This document shows positions 17,020-27,092 of a stretch of DNA of 64,000 bases, piece after piece (within the stretch, counting starts at the first letter, position 1; each line of letters starts with the position of its first letter). The notes beneath the pieces were generated by a model, which was not told the origin of the DNA, did no database searches, and worked only from the letters and a program-made list of their open reading frames with translations. This stretch comes from Pseudomonadota bacterium. GTDB lineage: Bacteria; Pseudomonadota; Gammaproteobacteria; Burkholderiales; Burkholderiaceae. The DNA lies in assembly GCA_963205525.1 (NCBI GenBank), contig CAUJJP010000193.1, positions 5,294-69,293 of the forward strand, given 5' to 3'. The translations under genes and the position numbers were made by a program.

Positions 17020-17559
17020 TCACTGCCGCGGCGGCAGCGACAGCAGCGACTCGACGCTCGGCAGCGCTTCGGATTGGGATTCCCAGCCCTGCGGCGCGTA
17101 CCAGGCACGCTGGAAGCGGATCAGCGGTCTTGCATGGGCAATCACTGCGGCCTCGACCGCACGCCGCAGTTCGGCGGCGGCTGCCGGCAGGCTTCGCACG
17201 GTTCGACTGACCTCGCTTCGGATCGCCGCCGACGTGGCCTCCAACGGCGCCAGTGGCGAATCCGCCTCCGACAGCTGCCTGCAGGCGGTGGCGCCGAGCG
17301 CCTGCAGCGCCTTGGCGTCTGCGCCATGGCGTTGCAGCTCATCGGCCACGCGGAGTGCGAGTTCGGCGTCGTGGTGCAGCTCGAAGCGTGCGCGCCCGTG
17401 CAGCAGGCGTGCCCTCTGGGCGGTGAAGAGCAGGTACTTGCGCAGCAGCGCAAGCTGTTCGCGCGCCAGCGAGTCGCCCGACCGCGTGACGCAGGGCTCC
17501 AGAGTCATGTCGATCGAGTTGACGCAGCCGCCCAGGCCGTTGACGGTGAGATCGATCAT
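17020..17559 (-). CDS. Unknown protein next to APH-type kinase
   Basis: I do not recognise this 179-residue protein. It begins MIDLTVNGLGGCVNSIDMTLEP and is then mostly Ala/Leu/Arg/Glu-rich, which suggests a bundle of helices. It has no signal peptide or membrane segment. Its ATG overlaps the stop of the APH-type kinase gene as ATGA, implying coupled translation and perhaps a complex. In levulinate catabolism the kinase LvaA needs a small partner of unknown fold, LvaB; the gene order here is analogous, but I cannot show homology. Coding is supported by codon bias, overlap spacing and the lack of a better frame. Confidence 0.7.
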   Translation of the reverse strand: MIDLTVNGLGGCVNSIDMTLEPCVTRSGDSLAREQLALLRKYLLFTAQRARLLHGRARFELHHDAELALRVADELQRHGADAKALQALGATACRQLSEADSPLAPLEATSAAIRSEVSRTVRSLPAAAAELRRAVEAAVIAHARPLIRFQRAWYAPQGWESQSEALPSVESLLSLPPRQ

Positions 17560-18830
17560 CAGGCTGCCTCCTCCAGTGCACGCAACAGTTCGTCGGCCAG
17601 CGAGCAGACCGCGCCCTCGACGAAGGCCAGCAGCACGTCCTGGTGCGACTTGCCGAGTCGCACGACGCGGTAGGACGAGGCCAGGCTCGACACCATCAGC
17701 TGGTAGGTGTTGAACACGCGGTAGTAGTGCAGCCGCTTGGGATCGATCGACAGTCCGGACAGCCGCTGATAGTCGTCGCGGAACTGTTCGAGCGGCACGA
17801 TGCCGCTGACGAGAAAGGTCTTGCCGTCCTCGGCGACATTGCCGAACAGGCGCGTCTCGGTATACGCCAGGTCACGGTGGCGGTCACCCAGATAGCCGCG
17901 CTCCCAGTCGAGCCAGCCGGTGATGCGGGCGCTGGACTCGTCGAACAGGAAATTGCCGCTGCGGTAGTCGCCGTGCAGCACGCTCACGTGATCCGCGGCC
18001 GGCAGGTTGTCCAACAGCCAGTTTGCAGCGTGCTCGACGAGCGGGAGGTCCTGACCGCGGTCTTCCTCCCAGATGCGCCGAACGCGGTTGAGTTGCCACA
18101 GCGCCGATTCGACCGTGCCGACGGCAGGCACGTCGAAAGCGTCCAGTTCGGCCCCGCGCCAGTCGAAGGCGTGGATCGCGGCGAGGTGCTGCATGAACTG
18201 GGGTGCGAGCTGCTCGCGCAGCTCCGGCCCGAATCGTGTGCCGACCCCACTGGTGCGCTGACGGTCGCCCGATGGCTTGGTCGTGCCCGGCACGAAGCCG
18301 TAGACGATGGCCGGCTCGGGAAACCAGTCGCCGTCGGCATCCACCCAGTAGGTCCTGGGGACCGGCACCACCCGGGACATGGCGGCGATGATCTGATGCT
18401 CCCGCCGTCGGCTGGTCGCATTCAGGGACTCCGCCGGCTCCATGCGGACCACCAACGGCGCCGCCGTCGGACCGCTCGCGGGATCGGTCCAGTGCAGCGT
18501 GAACGCGAACTGCAGCTTGGACGCGCCGCCGGTCAGCCAGCGTTCCTCGCTGACACGAAAGTCGGCGCCGATCCGTGCCTGCAGAAAGCTGTGCGTGAAA
18601 CCCGACATCTGCTCCAGCGTCGGGATTGCATAACGGCCATTCGGCCGTCTGCGCATCTTCCGCGTCAGCATCAGGTCGTATTCGCGTTCGGTCGGGTAGG
18701 CCTCGCGGACGGCCTCGCAGAACGCGGGTGTCGGCGCATCGCGCTGCAGATCTTCGGCCTCGGTCGCCGCCGGATGGAAGGCGGTGACCGGGGAAGGGAC
18801 GGTGCGGACCGGGGTTGTCGCCAGGGCCAT
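17559..18830 (-). CDS. APH-type phosphotransferase family protein
   Basis: The 423-residue protein has the aminoglycoside/choline kinase fold. The ATP lobe is near residues 85-175, the Brenner motif is VLHGDYRSGNFLFDE, and the metal site is GWLDWERG, all with catalytic residues kept. An N-terminal extension of about 80 residues (EAYPTEREYDLMLTRKMRRR and onward) separates it from the shorter relative at 8385-9419. Proteins of this kind are often paired with CrtC/DUF7064-like proteins, as here with the gene at 18866. Its substrate is unknown, probably a hydroxylated lipid or CoA ester. The ATG at 18830 starts MALATTPVR. Confidence 0.83.
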   Translation of the reverse strand: MALATTPVRTVPSPVTAFHPAATEAEDLQRDAPTPAFCEAVREAYPTEREYDLMLTRKMRRRPNGRYAIPTLEQMSGFTHSFLQARIGADFRVSEERWLTGGASKLQFAFTLHWTDPASGPTAAPLVVRMEPAESLNATSRRREHQIIAAMSRVVPVPRTYWVDADGDWFPEPAIVYGFVPGTTKPSGDRQRTSGVGTRFGPELREQLAPQFMQHLAAIHAFDWRGAELDAFDVPAVGTVESALWQLNRVRRIWEEDRGQDLPLVEHAANWLLDNLPAADHVSVLHGDYRSGNFLFDESSARITGWLDWERGYLGDRHRDLAYTETRLFGNVAEDGKTFLVSGIVPLEQFRDDYQRLSGLSIDPKRLHYYRVFNTYQLMVSSLASSYRVVRLGKSHQDVLLAFVEGAVCSLADELLRALEEAA

Positions 18831-18865
18831 GGTCGGGTCCTTCACTCGAGGGGTCGCAGCAGCGG

Positions 18866-19870
18866 TCAGGCCGTCAGCGAGGGGATGCGATCCTTCCAGC
18901 GACGGCCACGCAGGCCGCTCTCCACCACCAGCGAGTGGTTCTCCTGCAGCGAGCCGTGGCCGATGGCTCCGTTGAGCTCCCAGCGGATCAATCCGATCCA
19001 GCAGATCGCCGTCGAGTAGGCACGCCACGGTGCGCCGCACAGCGGCGTGCCGCGCAGCGTGTACTTGCGGCCCCGCTGGTCGGTGGCGACGACGTCGATC
19101 ATGTACGGCACGATGCCCACGCGCGATGTCGTCATCTGCAGGTCGACGAGCGCCATGACCTCGCCCTTGTCGAGCAGGTAGCCGTGCGCGAACTTCTGGT
19201 CCTCGCCGGTCGGCTTCGACGGATCGAGGTGCATGTGGAAGCGGAACCCGAGGTCCTCGCCGAACTGCGCCCACACCGAGTTCATCGGCGGGATGTCCAT
19301 TTCGGGCCGCGGTCCCCAGCTGTGGTTCATGCGGTCGACGATGTCGACCTTGTATTCCTGGCCCCGGACCTTCAGCGTGCCCTTGACGCGGGCGTGCATG
19401 TCGTAGTGACCCTTGTAGCCGCTGCCCATCGACGTGCGCGCGAGCTGTTCTGCGGGCGTTCCGCCGGCCAACGGGTTCTCCTTCGGGTCATGGATGTCGA
19501 ACGGCTGCATCAGCCCGATGTAGTCGACGTGGATCTCGGTGCCGTCGCGGCCCACGTAGTCGACGCGATAGTCGCGCGGCGGGCGCACCGCCTTCACGCT
19601 GAGGCCGTTGTCCGCATGGATGTGCGAGAAGCGCTCGGGCAAGGGCAAGTGGTAGCGCGTGTCGACCGACAGCAGTTCGAACTCGTTGCCACTCACCGCG
19701 CCCATCACGCGGACGTCGTTCGACATGGTGCCGAGAACCGGCCGGGTCACGACGTAGACGTGCGCGAAGAGCCGCTCCTCGGGCACGGAGATCGGGATGT
19801 AGTAGGTCTCGGCCCAGGTGTAGTCGTCCTGGGCGCTGTGGTGGTACTCGAGGTCCTGGGCCGTGATCAT
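18866..19870 (-). CDS. CrtC / DUF7064-7065-like beta-rich protein
   Basis: The 334-residue protein resembles the carotenoid hydratase (CrtC) and DUF7064/DUF7065 lipocalin-like folds. It is rich in aromatic beta strands, with DRMNHSWGPR in the centre and a GSGYKGHYDMHARVKG block ahead of it. Such proteins accompany APH-type kinases in catabolic clusters, but their reaction has not been settled; hydration of an isoprenoid double bond is one possibility from the CrtC relation. The start at 19870 (MITAQDLEYHH) follows an AAAGG; an upstream in-frame ATG gives an unlikely 31-residue tail. It is the first gene of the IclR/DctP unit. Confidence 0.7.
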   Translation of the reverse strand: MITAQDLEYHHSAQDDYTWAETYYIPISVPEERLFAHVYVVTRPVLGTMSNDVRVMGAVSGNEFELLSVDTRYHLPLPERFSHIHADNGLSVKAVRPPRDYRVDYVGRDGTEIHVDYIGLMQPFDIHDPKENPLAGGTPAEQLARTSMGSGYKGHYDMHARVKGTLKVRGQEYKVDIVDRMNHSWGPRPEMDIPPMNSVWAQFGEDLGFRFHMHLDPSKPTGEDQKFAHGYLLDKGEVMALVDLQMTTSRVGIVPYMIDVVATDQRGRKYTLRGTPLCGAPWRAYSTAICWIGLIRWELNGAIGHGSLQENHSLVVESGLRGRRWKDRIPSLTA

Positions 19871-20464
19871 GGTCTGCCTTTCGAAGCAAGTGGATGCCTG
19901 CGCGCCTGCCGGCGCGCTGCCGCTGTTCCGGTGCAGGACACGAAGGTCCTGCGTCTTGGTCACCGAGTCCGGTCGTTGAATGCCGGGATATCGTGAACAT
20001 GCGCATCGTATGCCTTGTTACGGCATTCTGTCTATAGTCCCAACATACGGGATTACGCTATCTGTCCCGCATCGATAGCCATCCGCCAGTCACGGCCTCG
20101 AGGCGATGGGATGCTTCGCATGGGAATCGATGCTGCAGGCGCAGGGCCGGTCATGGATGACGGCCGGGCCGGTGATGAAGGGCGTCTGGCTCGCCAACCG
20201 GCCACACCCCTGCTGTGCAAGGCAGGCGTTGCCTGCAAGTGCGGGCGACAGGCGCAGGGGACACGCTGTGCGCAGCGCACCCAGACCGCTGCCCGACGGC
20301 GCGGCGGTTCGTTCAGTGTTGCCCCGCCGTCGAGCACGGGCTGCATCCGGCGGCCGGTGCACAGGCCGCTGTTCAGGCTTGGGGTGGGGGTGCTCGGATC
20401 GTCGCCTTGCAGGCTTCGGCCGGAGCGGGTCGAACGCCGGCGGGTCGCCGGACGTACCGGCGGT
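19871..20464. other. 594-bp intergenic region upstream of the CrtC-like gene
   Basis: I see no convincing gene here. Nearest the CrtC-like start is an A/T-richer stretch (about 19980-20065) with an inverted repeat GAATGCCG (19978-19985) / CGGCATTC (20021-20028) and an overlapping ATGCC-N7-GGCAT (20010-20026). These are candidate promoter and IclR operator elements. A GCAGGC-GTT-GCCTGC hairpin at 20222-20236 could end transcription from the crotonase gene to the right, without a T tract. The remainder (about 20090-20460) is G/C-rich with only shadow frames. Confidence 0.5.
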
Positions 20465-21256
20465 CTACGAGCGACGCTTCGCCAGCAGCGCCTCGGCCGC
20501 GCGCTGAAGCTCGCCGGTGTGCTGGGCCAGGATCTGCGAGCGGTTTTCCAGCTCGATCGCCTGCGCCAGGCTCGGGGCCTCGGCATTGGCCCAGCCGCCG
20601 CGCTTGGTCATCCACACCGCGAAGGCGTCGTTGGCGGCAATGGCGCGCGCAGTGGCCAGGGCGCGGTCCATCAGCTCGGCATCCGGCACGGTGGCGGTGA
20701 CGAGGCCGATGCGCTCGGCCTCGTCGGCGTCGACCAGGCGGCCCGTCATCAGGATCTCGAAGCTGCGCGACAGCCCAACGCAGCGCGGCAGCAGCCAGCT
20801 CACGCCCATGTCGCAGCCGGTCATGCCGACCTTGACGAAGGCGGCGTTGAAGCGCGCCGACTGCGCCGCATAGCGGATCTCGGCCGCCAGCGCCAGCGCC
20901 AGGCCGCCGCCGTTGGCCAGGCCGTTGATGGCGGCGATCACCGGCGCGCGCAGCGCGCGCAGCTTCAGCACCAGCCCCGCAAAGGCCTCCTGGCGTGCCG
21001 TCCAGGCGGCGGCGCGGCCGATGCTGTCCTCGTCGGGCGCGGTCGCGGCCTCGCCGAGGTCGAAGCCGGCGCAGAAGCCGCGCCCGCTGCCGGTGAGCAC
21101 CAGCACACGCAGCGTGGCGTCCTGCGCGAGGCCGTTGAGCAGGCGATGCAGGTCGGACACGATCGCATCGGTCAGCGCATTCAGGCGCTCGGGCCGGTCC
21201 AGGCGCAGCACCGCGATGCCGCCGTCCAGTCGTTCGAGCTTCAGCGCCTCAGGCAT
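20465..21256 (-). CDS. Enoyl-CoA hydratase/isomerase family protein
   Basis: This 263-residue crotonase-fold protein has the oxyanion-hole segments RGFCAGFDLGE and INGLANGGGLALALA. The first catalytic Glu position of classical hydratases (GGGxEL) is Ala here. The second region reads VGMTGCDMGVSWLLPR, with an Asp instead of Glu. This pattern is found in a distinct crotonase branch with an isomerase, hydratase or hydrolase role not fixed by sequence. It overlaps the ligase gene by 8 bp and is the last gene of the ABC-transporter operon. Confidence 0.83.
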   Translation of the reverse strand: MPEALKLERLDGGIAVLRLDRPERLNALTDAIVSDLHRLLNGLAQDATLRVLVLTGSGRGFCAGFDLGEAATAPDEDSIGRAAAWTARQEAFAGLVLKLRALRAPVIAAINGLANGGGLALALAAEIRYAAQSARFNAAFVKVGMTGCDMGVSWLLPRCVGLSRSFEILMTGRLVDADEAERIGLVTATVPDAELMDRALATARAIAANDAFAVWMTKRGGWANAEAPSLAQAIELENRSQILAQHTGELQRAAEALLAKRRS

Positions 21257-23054
21257 ACAGCGACTCGATGACGTCGGCGTATTTCTCGGCCACGCTCTTG
21301 CGCCGCACCTTCATCGTCGCCGTCACCTCGCCATCGTCATGGTCGAGTTCCTTGGTCAGCAGGTGGATTTTGCGCACCTGCTGCACCTGCGGCATGCCGG
21401 CATTGGCGCGCGCCACCTCGCGCTCGATCAGCGCGCGCACCGGCGGCATCTCGGCCAGACTCTTGAAGTTGGTATAGGCCAGGCCCTGCTGCTCGGCCCA
21501 GGCGCTGACGCTGTCGAATTCGATTTGGATCAGCGCCGAGACGAAGCGCCGGCGGTCGGCGATGACGATGGCCTCCTTGATGAACAGCGAGGCGCGCAGC
21601 GCATTCTCGATCTCCGAGGGCGTGATGTTCTTGCCGCCGGCGGTGATCATGATGTCCTTCTTGCGGTCGACGATCTTCAGCTCGCGGCCCTCGGGGCCGT
21701 CGATCCACACACCCACGTCGCCGGTGTGCAGCCAGCCCTGATCGTCGATGGCTTCACGCGTGGCGGCATCGTTCTTGAAATAGCCGCGGAAAACGACCTC
21801 GCCGCGCACCAGGATCTCGCCATCGTCGCCCAGCACGAGCTCGATGCCCGGGTATGGCGTGCCGACGCTGCCGATCGGCGACGCGTTGCTGCGCTGCAGG
21901 GTGAGCGCGCCACTGGATTCGGTCAGGCCGTAGAGCTCGCGCACCGGCACGCCCAGGCGGCGGAAGAAGTGCAGGATGTCGGGCGCGATCGGCGCACCGG
22001 CCGAATAGGCGACGCGGCAGCGCCGCATGCCGATGAAATTCTGCAGCGCGCGCATCACCAGCCAGTACCACAAGGCACGTTCGGCGCGGGCCGCCAGGCC
22101 GGTCGAGGCCATGCGGTCGGGGGTACAGCGTGCATAGGCGGCCTCGAACAGCCGTCGCCGCAAGACGCCGCTGCCGCGCAGCTGCGTCTGGATGCCGGCA
22201 TGGAATTTCTCCCAGATGCGCGGCACGCCGAAGAAGACCTGCGGGCTCAGCTCGCGCAGGTCCTCCTGCACCGTGCGCAGGCTCTCGGCAAAATTGACGA
22301 CTGCGCCGGTGGCCAGCGGCACGTGCAGCGAGAACATCTGCTCGGCCACGTGGCTCAGCGGCAGGTAGGACACGATGTCGTCGCGCGCGCTGCAGCCCAG
22401 CACCGTATTCAGGCCGCGCGCTGCGTTGACGAGGCCACGCCAGGACATCATCGCCGCCTTGGGACGACCGGTGGAGCCGCTGGTGAAGACCATCAGGCCG
22501 ATGTCGTCGAAGGCGGGGTCGGCGGTGGCGGCACGCGCTGCCTCGGGCTGCTCGGCCTCCTGGCGGCTGCCCAGCGCCACCACGTCGGCGAAGTCGTGCA
22601 GGCCCTCGCGGTCATAACGACGCAGGCCGCGCCCGTCGATGACGACGACGGCGCGCAGCGCCGGCAGCCGCGCACGCACCGACAGCACCTTGTCGAGCTG
22701 CTCCTGGTCCTCGACGACGACGACCGGCGCCTCCGACAAGGCCAGCAGGTATTCGACCTCCGGCGCCGGCGACGTGGGGTAGATGCCGGCGGTGACGCCG
22801 CCGACCAGCGATGCGCCCATCTGCGCGAACACCCATTCCTGGCGGTTCTCGCTCAGGATGGCCAGCGGCTCGCCGGGCTCGAGCCCCAGTTGCAGCAGGC
22901 CGAGGCCGAAATGGCGTGCCGTCTGCGCATACTGCGCCCAGGTCACGGGCTTCCAGATGCCGTGCTCCTTTTGGCGCAGCGCCACCTGGTCGGGCTGCGT
23001 GGCGGCACGGCGCAGCAGCTGCTGCGGCAGCGGGCGGTCGAACAGATCGCTCAT
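21249..23054 (-). CDS. Long-chain-type AMP-dependent acyl-CoA synthetase
   Basis: The 601-residue protein belongs to the FAA1/FadD15-like branch of ANL ligases. It shows VFTSGSTGRPKAAMMSW (near residue 190), LPLSHVAEQMFS, the ELYGLTESSGA motif and WLHTGDVGVW, then KKDIMITAGGKNITPSEIEN. This branch usually accepts long-chain or bulky carboxylic acids. It is directly downstream of livF (4 bp between them), so the ABC importer and this ligase probably act on the same imported acid. The start MSDLFDRPLPQQLLRRA is typical. Confidence 0.9.
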   Translation of the reverse strand: MSDLFDRPLPQQLLRRAATQPDQVALRQKEHGIWKPVTWAQYAQTARHFGLGLLQLGLEPGEPLAILSENRQEWVFAQMGASLVGGVTAGIYPTSPAPEVEYLLALSEAPVVVVEDQEQLDKVLSVRARLPALRAVVVIDGRGLRRYDREGLHDFADVVALGSRQEAEQPEAARAATADPAFDDIGLMVFTSGSTGRPKAAMMSWRGLVNAARGLNTVLGCSARDDIVSYLPLSHVAEQMFSLHVPLATGAVVNFAESLRTVQEDLRELSPQVFFGVPRIWEKFHAGIQTQLRGSGVLRRRLFEAAYARCTPDRMASTGLAARAERALWYWLVMRALQNFIGMRRCRVAYSAGAPIAPDILHFFRRLGVPVRELYGLTESSGALTLQRSNASPIGSVGTPYPGIELVLGDDGEILVRGEVVFRGYFKNDAATREAIDDQGWLHTGDVGVWIDGPEGRELKIVDRKKDIMITAGGKNITPSEIENALRASLFIKEAIVIADRRRFVSALIQIEFDSVSAWAEQQGLAYTNFKSLAEMPPVRALIEREVARANAGMPQVQQVRKIHLLTKELDHDDGEVTATMKVRRKSVAEKYADVIESLYA

Positions 23055-23058
23055 GGGC

Positions 23059-23870
<812 letters not shown>

Positions 23871-23874
<4 letters not shown>

Positions 23875-25079
23875 GCCTTGATCCACCCGCTGGCCGGCTC
23901 CATGGTCTTCTTGTCGGGGTCGTAGGCGTAGATGCGGCCGCTGGCGATCTGGTGCCCCGAGAGGTCGGCCAGCAGTCCGGCCAGGCCGCCGGTGTCGAAG
24001 GCCGTCATCGATTCCATCGCCGCCTTCATGTTGGCCAGGTTCAGCGGCTTGTTGGCCTTCAGGCAGCGCTCGGCGATCTCGGCGTAGACCATGCCGCACA
24101 ACCAGGCGCAGATGTAGTACGGCGAGACATGCTTGAAGTCGGGCCGGTTCTTGGCCAGCTGGTCGCGGATGATCGCCATCATCGGCGAGTCGGCCGTCTC
24201 GTGCGGGTAGCGGTAGGTGCTGACGCCCGTCAGCCGCGTGCCCAGGGCACCCACGGCGTCGTAGGTGCCGCGGTCCAGCGCCCAGGCGGTGGCCATGATC
24301 TGCGGGTTGAGTCCGGCCTCGCGCAGCTGGCGCACGAATTCGGGGATCGGCGCCACCAGGTAGCCCTGGAAGATCACGATGTCGGGGCGCATGCGGCGCA
24401 GCTTGGCCACCTCGGGCGGCACATCGACGCCGGCCTGGCGGGTGACGATCTCGCCGACGACGTTCAGGCCCAGCTTCTGCGCGCGCGCCTTGCCCGCCGG
24501 AATGCCGTCGCGCCCGAACTCGCCGTCGGAATAGACATAGGCGATGGTGGGTTTGGTCGCCGCGCCGCGCGAGCTGCGGGCGATGTACTCCATCAGGATC
24601 TCCTGCAGCTGCCCGTAGGTGCTGCCGGGCACGAAGTGGTGCGGCATGCCGACCGGGTCGGCCAGCGCGCCGGCCAGCGAGGGCGACGAGGTGATCACCT
24701 GGCCCGAGGCGCGCGCGTCCTGCGAGACCGCCTTCGACCACGGCGTGCTGTCGCCGAAGAAGAACGAGGGCTTCTCGGCCGCCATGATCTTCTTGAAGAT
24801 GGCCACGCCCTGGTCGAGCTTGAAGCCGCTGTCCTCGGACACGTAGCGCAGCTTGCGCCCGGCCACGCCGCCGGTGGCATTCTTCCAGGCCACGAAGTCG
24901 TTGAAGGCGTGGTTCATCGCCACGCCGGCGAACGAGAAGATGCCGGTGATCGGCTGCGACGCGCCGATGACGACGTCGCCCTTGTGCGCCTGCGCGGCCG
25001 CACCGCCGACGGCGAAGGGACCCAGCGAGGCGGCGGCGCCGATCGATTGCACGAGGGTGCGGCGGGTGATTCCGGTCAT
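23871..25079 (-). CDS. ABC transporter substrate-binding protein (LivK-like)
   Basis: This 402-residue periplasmic receptor begins with MTGITRRTLVQSIGAAASLG, a Tat-like signal (twin Arg, moderately hydrophobic core) cleaved near AAAQA. The mature part is a type I periplasmic-binding fold: DVVIGASQPITGIFSFAG at the start, with EFGRDG and Rossmann-like lobes. In catabolic islands such receptors often bind aromatic or alicyclic carboxylates rather than leucine. It sits between livM and livF in a continuous operon. Confidence 0.88.
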
Positions 25080-25095
25080 GGTGGGTCTCCTGCGG

Positions 25096-26136
25096 TCAGG
25101 TCTTGAAGGGCCAGAGGTGGAAGGTTCTTCGCACGCGCGCCCAGATGGCGGCCAGGCCGTGCGGTTCGAAGATCAGGAAGCCGATGATCAGCAGGCCGAA
25201 GACCACCTGCCCCATCGGCAGCAGCAGCCCGGCCAGCCCGGGCAGCCACTGCGAGCCGGCATGCGCCAGCAGGCGCAGCGCCTCGGGCACGAAGGTCATG
25301 AAGACGGCGCCGAGCACGCTGCCCAGCACGCTGCCGAGGCCGCCGACGATGATGGCGGCGAGGTAGAACACCGACAGCGTGAGCACGAAATATTCGGGCG
25401 TGATCGAGCCGTAGAAATAGCCCAGCAGCCCGCCTGCCACGCCGGCATAGAAGGCGCCGATGGCAAAGGCCGCGAGCTTGGTGCGCAGCAGGTTGACGCC
25501 CAGGATCTCGGCCGAGAAGTCGCGGTCGCGCACGGCCACGAAGGCGCGGCCGTGGTGCGTGCGCGCCAGATTGCGCGCCGCCAGCGCCAGCAGCGCCGCG
25601 CAGCCGAAGATGAGGAAGAAGTTGCGGCGGTCGCCCTGCAGCTCGAAGCCGAACAGGCTGGCGCGCGGGATCGTCGTGCCCGGCACGCCGCCGGTGACGC
25701 TGTCCCATTCGCGGAAGACGAAGCTCAGCACGAAGTGGCCGGCCAAGGTGGCGATGGCCAGGTACAGGCCCTTGACGCGCAGGCTGGGCAGGCCCACCAC
25801 CCCCCCCAGCAGCGCGGTCAGGGCGCCGGCGGCCGGCAGCGTCAGCCAAAACGGCCAGCCGTGGCGGGCCAGCCAGGCCACCGTGTAGCAGCCCACGCCC
25901 ATGAAGGCGGCATGCGCCAGCGAGATCAGCCCCGCGTTGCCGGTGGTGATGTTGAGCCCCAGCGTGGCGATGAGGTGGATGCCGACGATGCAGGCCATGG
26001 CCAGCAGGTAGTCGCTGCCCCAGAACGGCATCGTGAACAGCGCGGCCACGAAGGCCGCCATCCAGGCGCGCTGCGTGCGCGAGTCGAGCAGCCGCTCGTC
26101 GTCGCGGAAGCTCTGGTGAAAGACCGCGGTGCGCAT
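25096..26136 (-). CDS. livM: Branched-chain-type ABC transporter permease LivM
   Basis: The 346-residue inner-membrane protein has about nine hydrophobic segments and the LivM hallmark GLNITTGNAGLISLAHAAFMG near residues 70-90 (21 residues, quoted only as a location). VRDRDFSAEILGVN marks the cytoplasmic coupling loop that contacts the ATPase. It forms the membrane pore with LivH. The start MRTAVFHQS at 26136 is chosen over an upstream frame overlapping livH. LivH ends 4 bp before it. Confidence 0.92.
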   Translation of the reverse strand: MRTAVFHQSFRDDERLLDSRTQRAWMAAFVAALFTMPFWGSDYLLAMACIVGIHLIATLGLNITTGNAGLISLAHAAFMGVGCYTVAWLARHGWPFWLTLPAAGALTALLGGVVGLPSLRVKGLYLAIATLAGHFVLSFVFREWDSVTGGVPGTTIPRASLFGFELQGDRRNFFLIFGCAALLALAARNLARTHHGRAFVAVRDRDFSAEILGVNLLRTKLAAFAIGAFYAGVAGGLLGYFYGSITPEYFVLTLSVFYLAAIIVGGLGSVLGSVLGAVFMTFVPEALRLLAHAGSQWLPGLAGLLLPMGQVVFGLLIIGFLIFEPHGLAAIWARVRRTFHLWPFKT

Positions 26137-26140
26137 GGGT

Positions 26141-27022
26141 TCAGAGCCTTTCGATGGCACGCGTGCCGAAGATGCCGTAGGGCCGCACCACCAGCACCGC
26201 CAGCACCACGATGTAGGGCACCACCTCGCGCGTCTTGCCGCCCAGGTAGCCGGCGGCCAGCGCCTCGACGACGCCGACGATGAGGCTGGCGACGATGGCG
26301 CCGGCGATGCTGTCGAGCCCGCCGAGCACGATGGCCGCCAGCACCGCCAGCGCGGTGCCGGCCAGCAGCGGCGACAGGCCCACCGAGCTGGCGATCAGCA
26401 CCCCGGCCACGGTGCCGACCAGCCCCGACAGCGCCCAGGTCAGCTGCTGCGCACGGTGGATGTGGATGCCCAGCGTGGCGGCGGTGACGGGGTCGCTGGC
26501 GGTGGCGCGCAGCGCGACGCCGGCGCGCGACCAGCGGAAGAAGGCGAGGAAGCCGAAGATCAGCAGCGCCGCGATGGCGAAATTGCCGAGCACGGCGCCG
26601 GGGATCAGGATGTCGCCCAGCGTCACCGGCGTGCGCGGCAGCAGGCCCGGCGGGCTGTAGGTATCGCCGCCGGCCACGGCCTCGATTCCGCCGTGGATGA
26701 TGCTGGCCAGGCCGATGGTCGCCATCAGCGCCGACACCACCGACTGCCCGGCCAGAGGCCGCAGCACCAGCCGCTCGACCAGCGCCGACAAGGCCATGAT
26801 GACCACCAGCGAGCCGACGAAGGCCAGCCAGGGCGGCAGGTCGAAGCTGACGACGCCGGCGTAATACAGATAGGCGCCGAGCATCATCACCTCGCCCACC
26901 GCAAAATTGACCGCCCCCGTGCCCTTGTAGATGAGCACGAAGGACAGCGCGATCAGCGCCATCACGCCGCCCGACAAGGCACCGAGCAGCACCGTCTCGG
27001 CAAGGATGCTCCACTCGCTCAT
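26141..27022 (-). CDS. livH: Branched-chain-type ABC transporter permease LivH
   Basis: The 293-residue permease has about eight membrane helices. It shows GALSGGVMALIALSFVLIYKGTGAVNFA as the first repeat (residues about 14-42; given as position, key motif KGTGAVNFA) and the coupling-loop motif ATASDPVTAATLGIH. The family-conserved AVLAAIVLGGLDSIAGA follows. Together with LivM it makes the translocation channel. A 70-bp gap carrying a G/C hairpin separates it from livG upstream. Confidence 0.92.
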   Translation of the reverse strand: MSEWSILAETVLLGALSGGVMALIALSFVLIYKGTGAVNFAVGEVMMLGAYLYYAGVVSFDLPPWLAFVGSLVVIMALSALVERLVLRPLAGQSVVSALMATIGLASIIHGGIEAVAGGDTYSPPGLLPRTPVTLGDILIPGAVLGNFAIAALLIFGFLAFFRWSRAGVALRATASDPVTAATLGIHIHRAQQLTWALSGLVGTVAGVLIASSVGLSPLLAGTALAVLAAIVLGGLDSIAGAIVASLIVGVVEALAAGYLGGKTREVVPYIVVLAVLVVRPYGIFGTRAIERL

Positions 27023-27092
27023 GCGGCCCCCTTGGCGCTGCGCGCCGTCCCCCCGAGGGGGAGCGAGCGGCTTCGGAACGGCCGGGCGCTGC
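27023..27092. repeat. G/C-rich palindromic intergenic element between livG and livH
   Basis: The 70-bp spacer holds TCCCCC-CGA-GGGGGA (27048-27062), a 6-bp stem with 3-base loop, flanked by GCGCTGCGCGCCG and CGGCTTCGGAACGGCC. From memory, similar CCCCCGAGGGGG units with nearby CGGCTTCG occur between genes in many Comamonadaceae-type genomes, so this may be a dispersed repeat. As an mRNA hairpin it might also adjust expression of livH relative to livG. Confidence 0.45.

Noticed and set aside
20106..20507. A 133-codon plus-strand frame in the 594-bp gap
   Set aside because: Arg/Ala/Gly-rich, no ribosome site, no recognisable domain and it overlaps the crotonase end.
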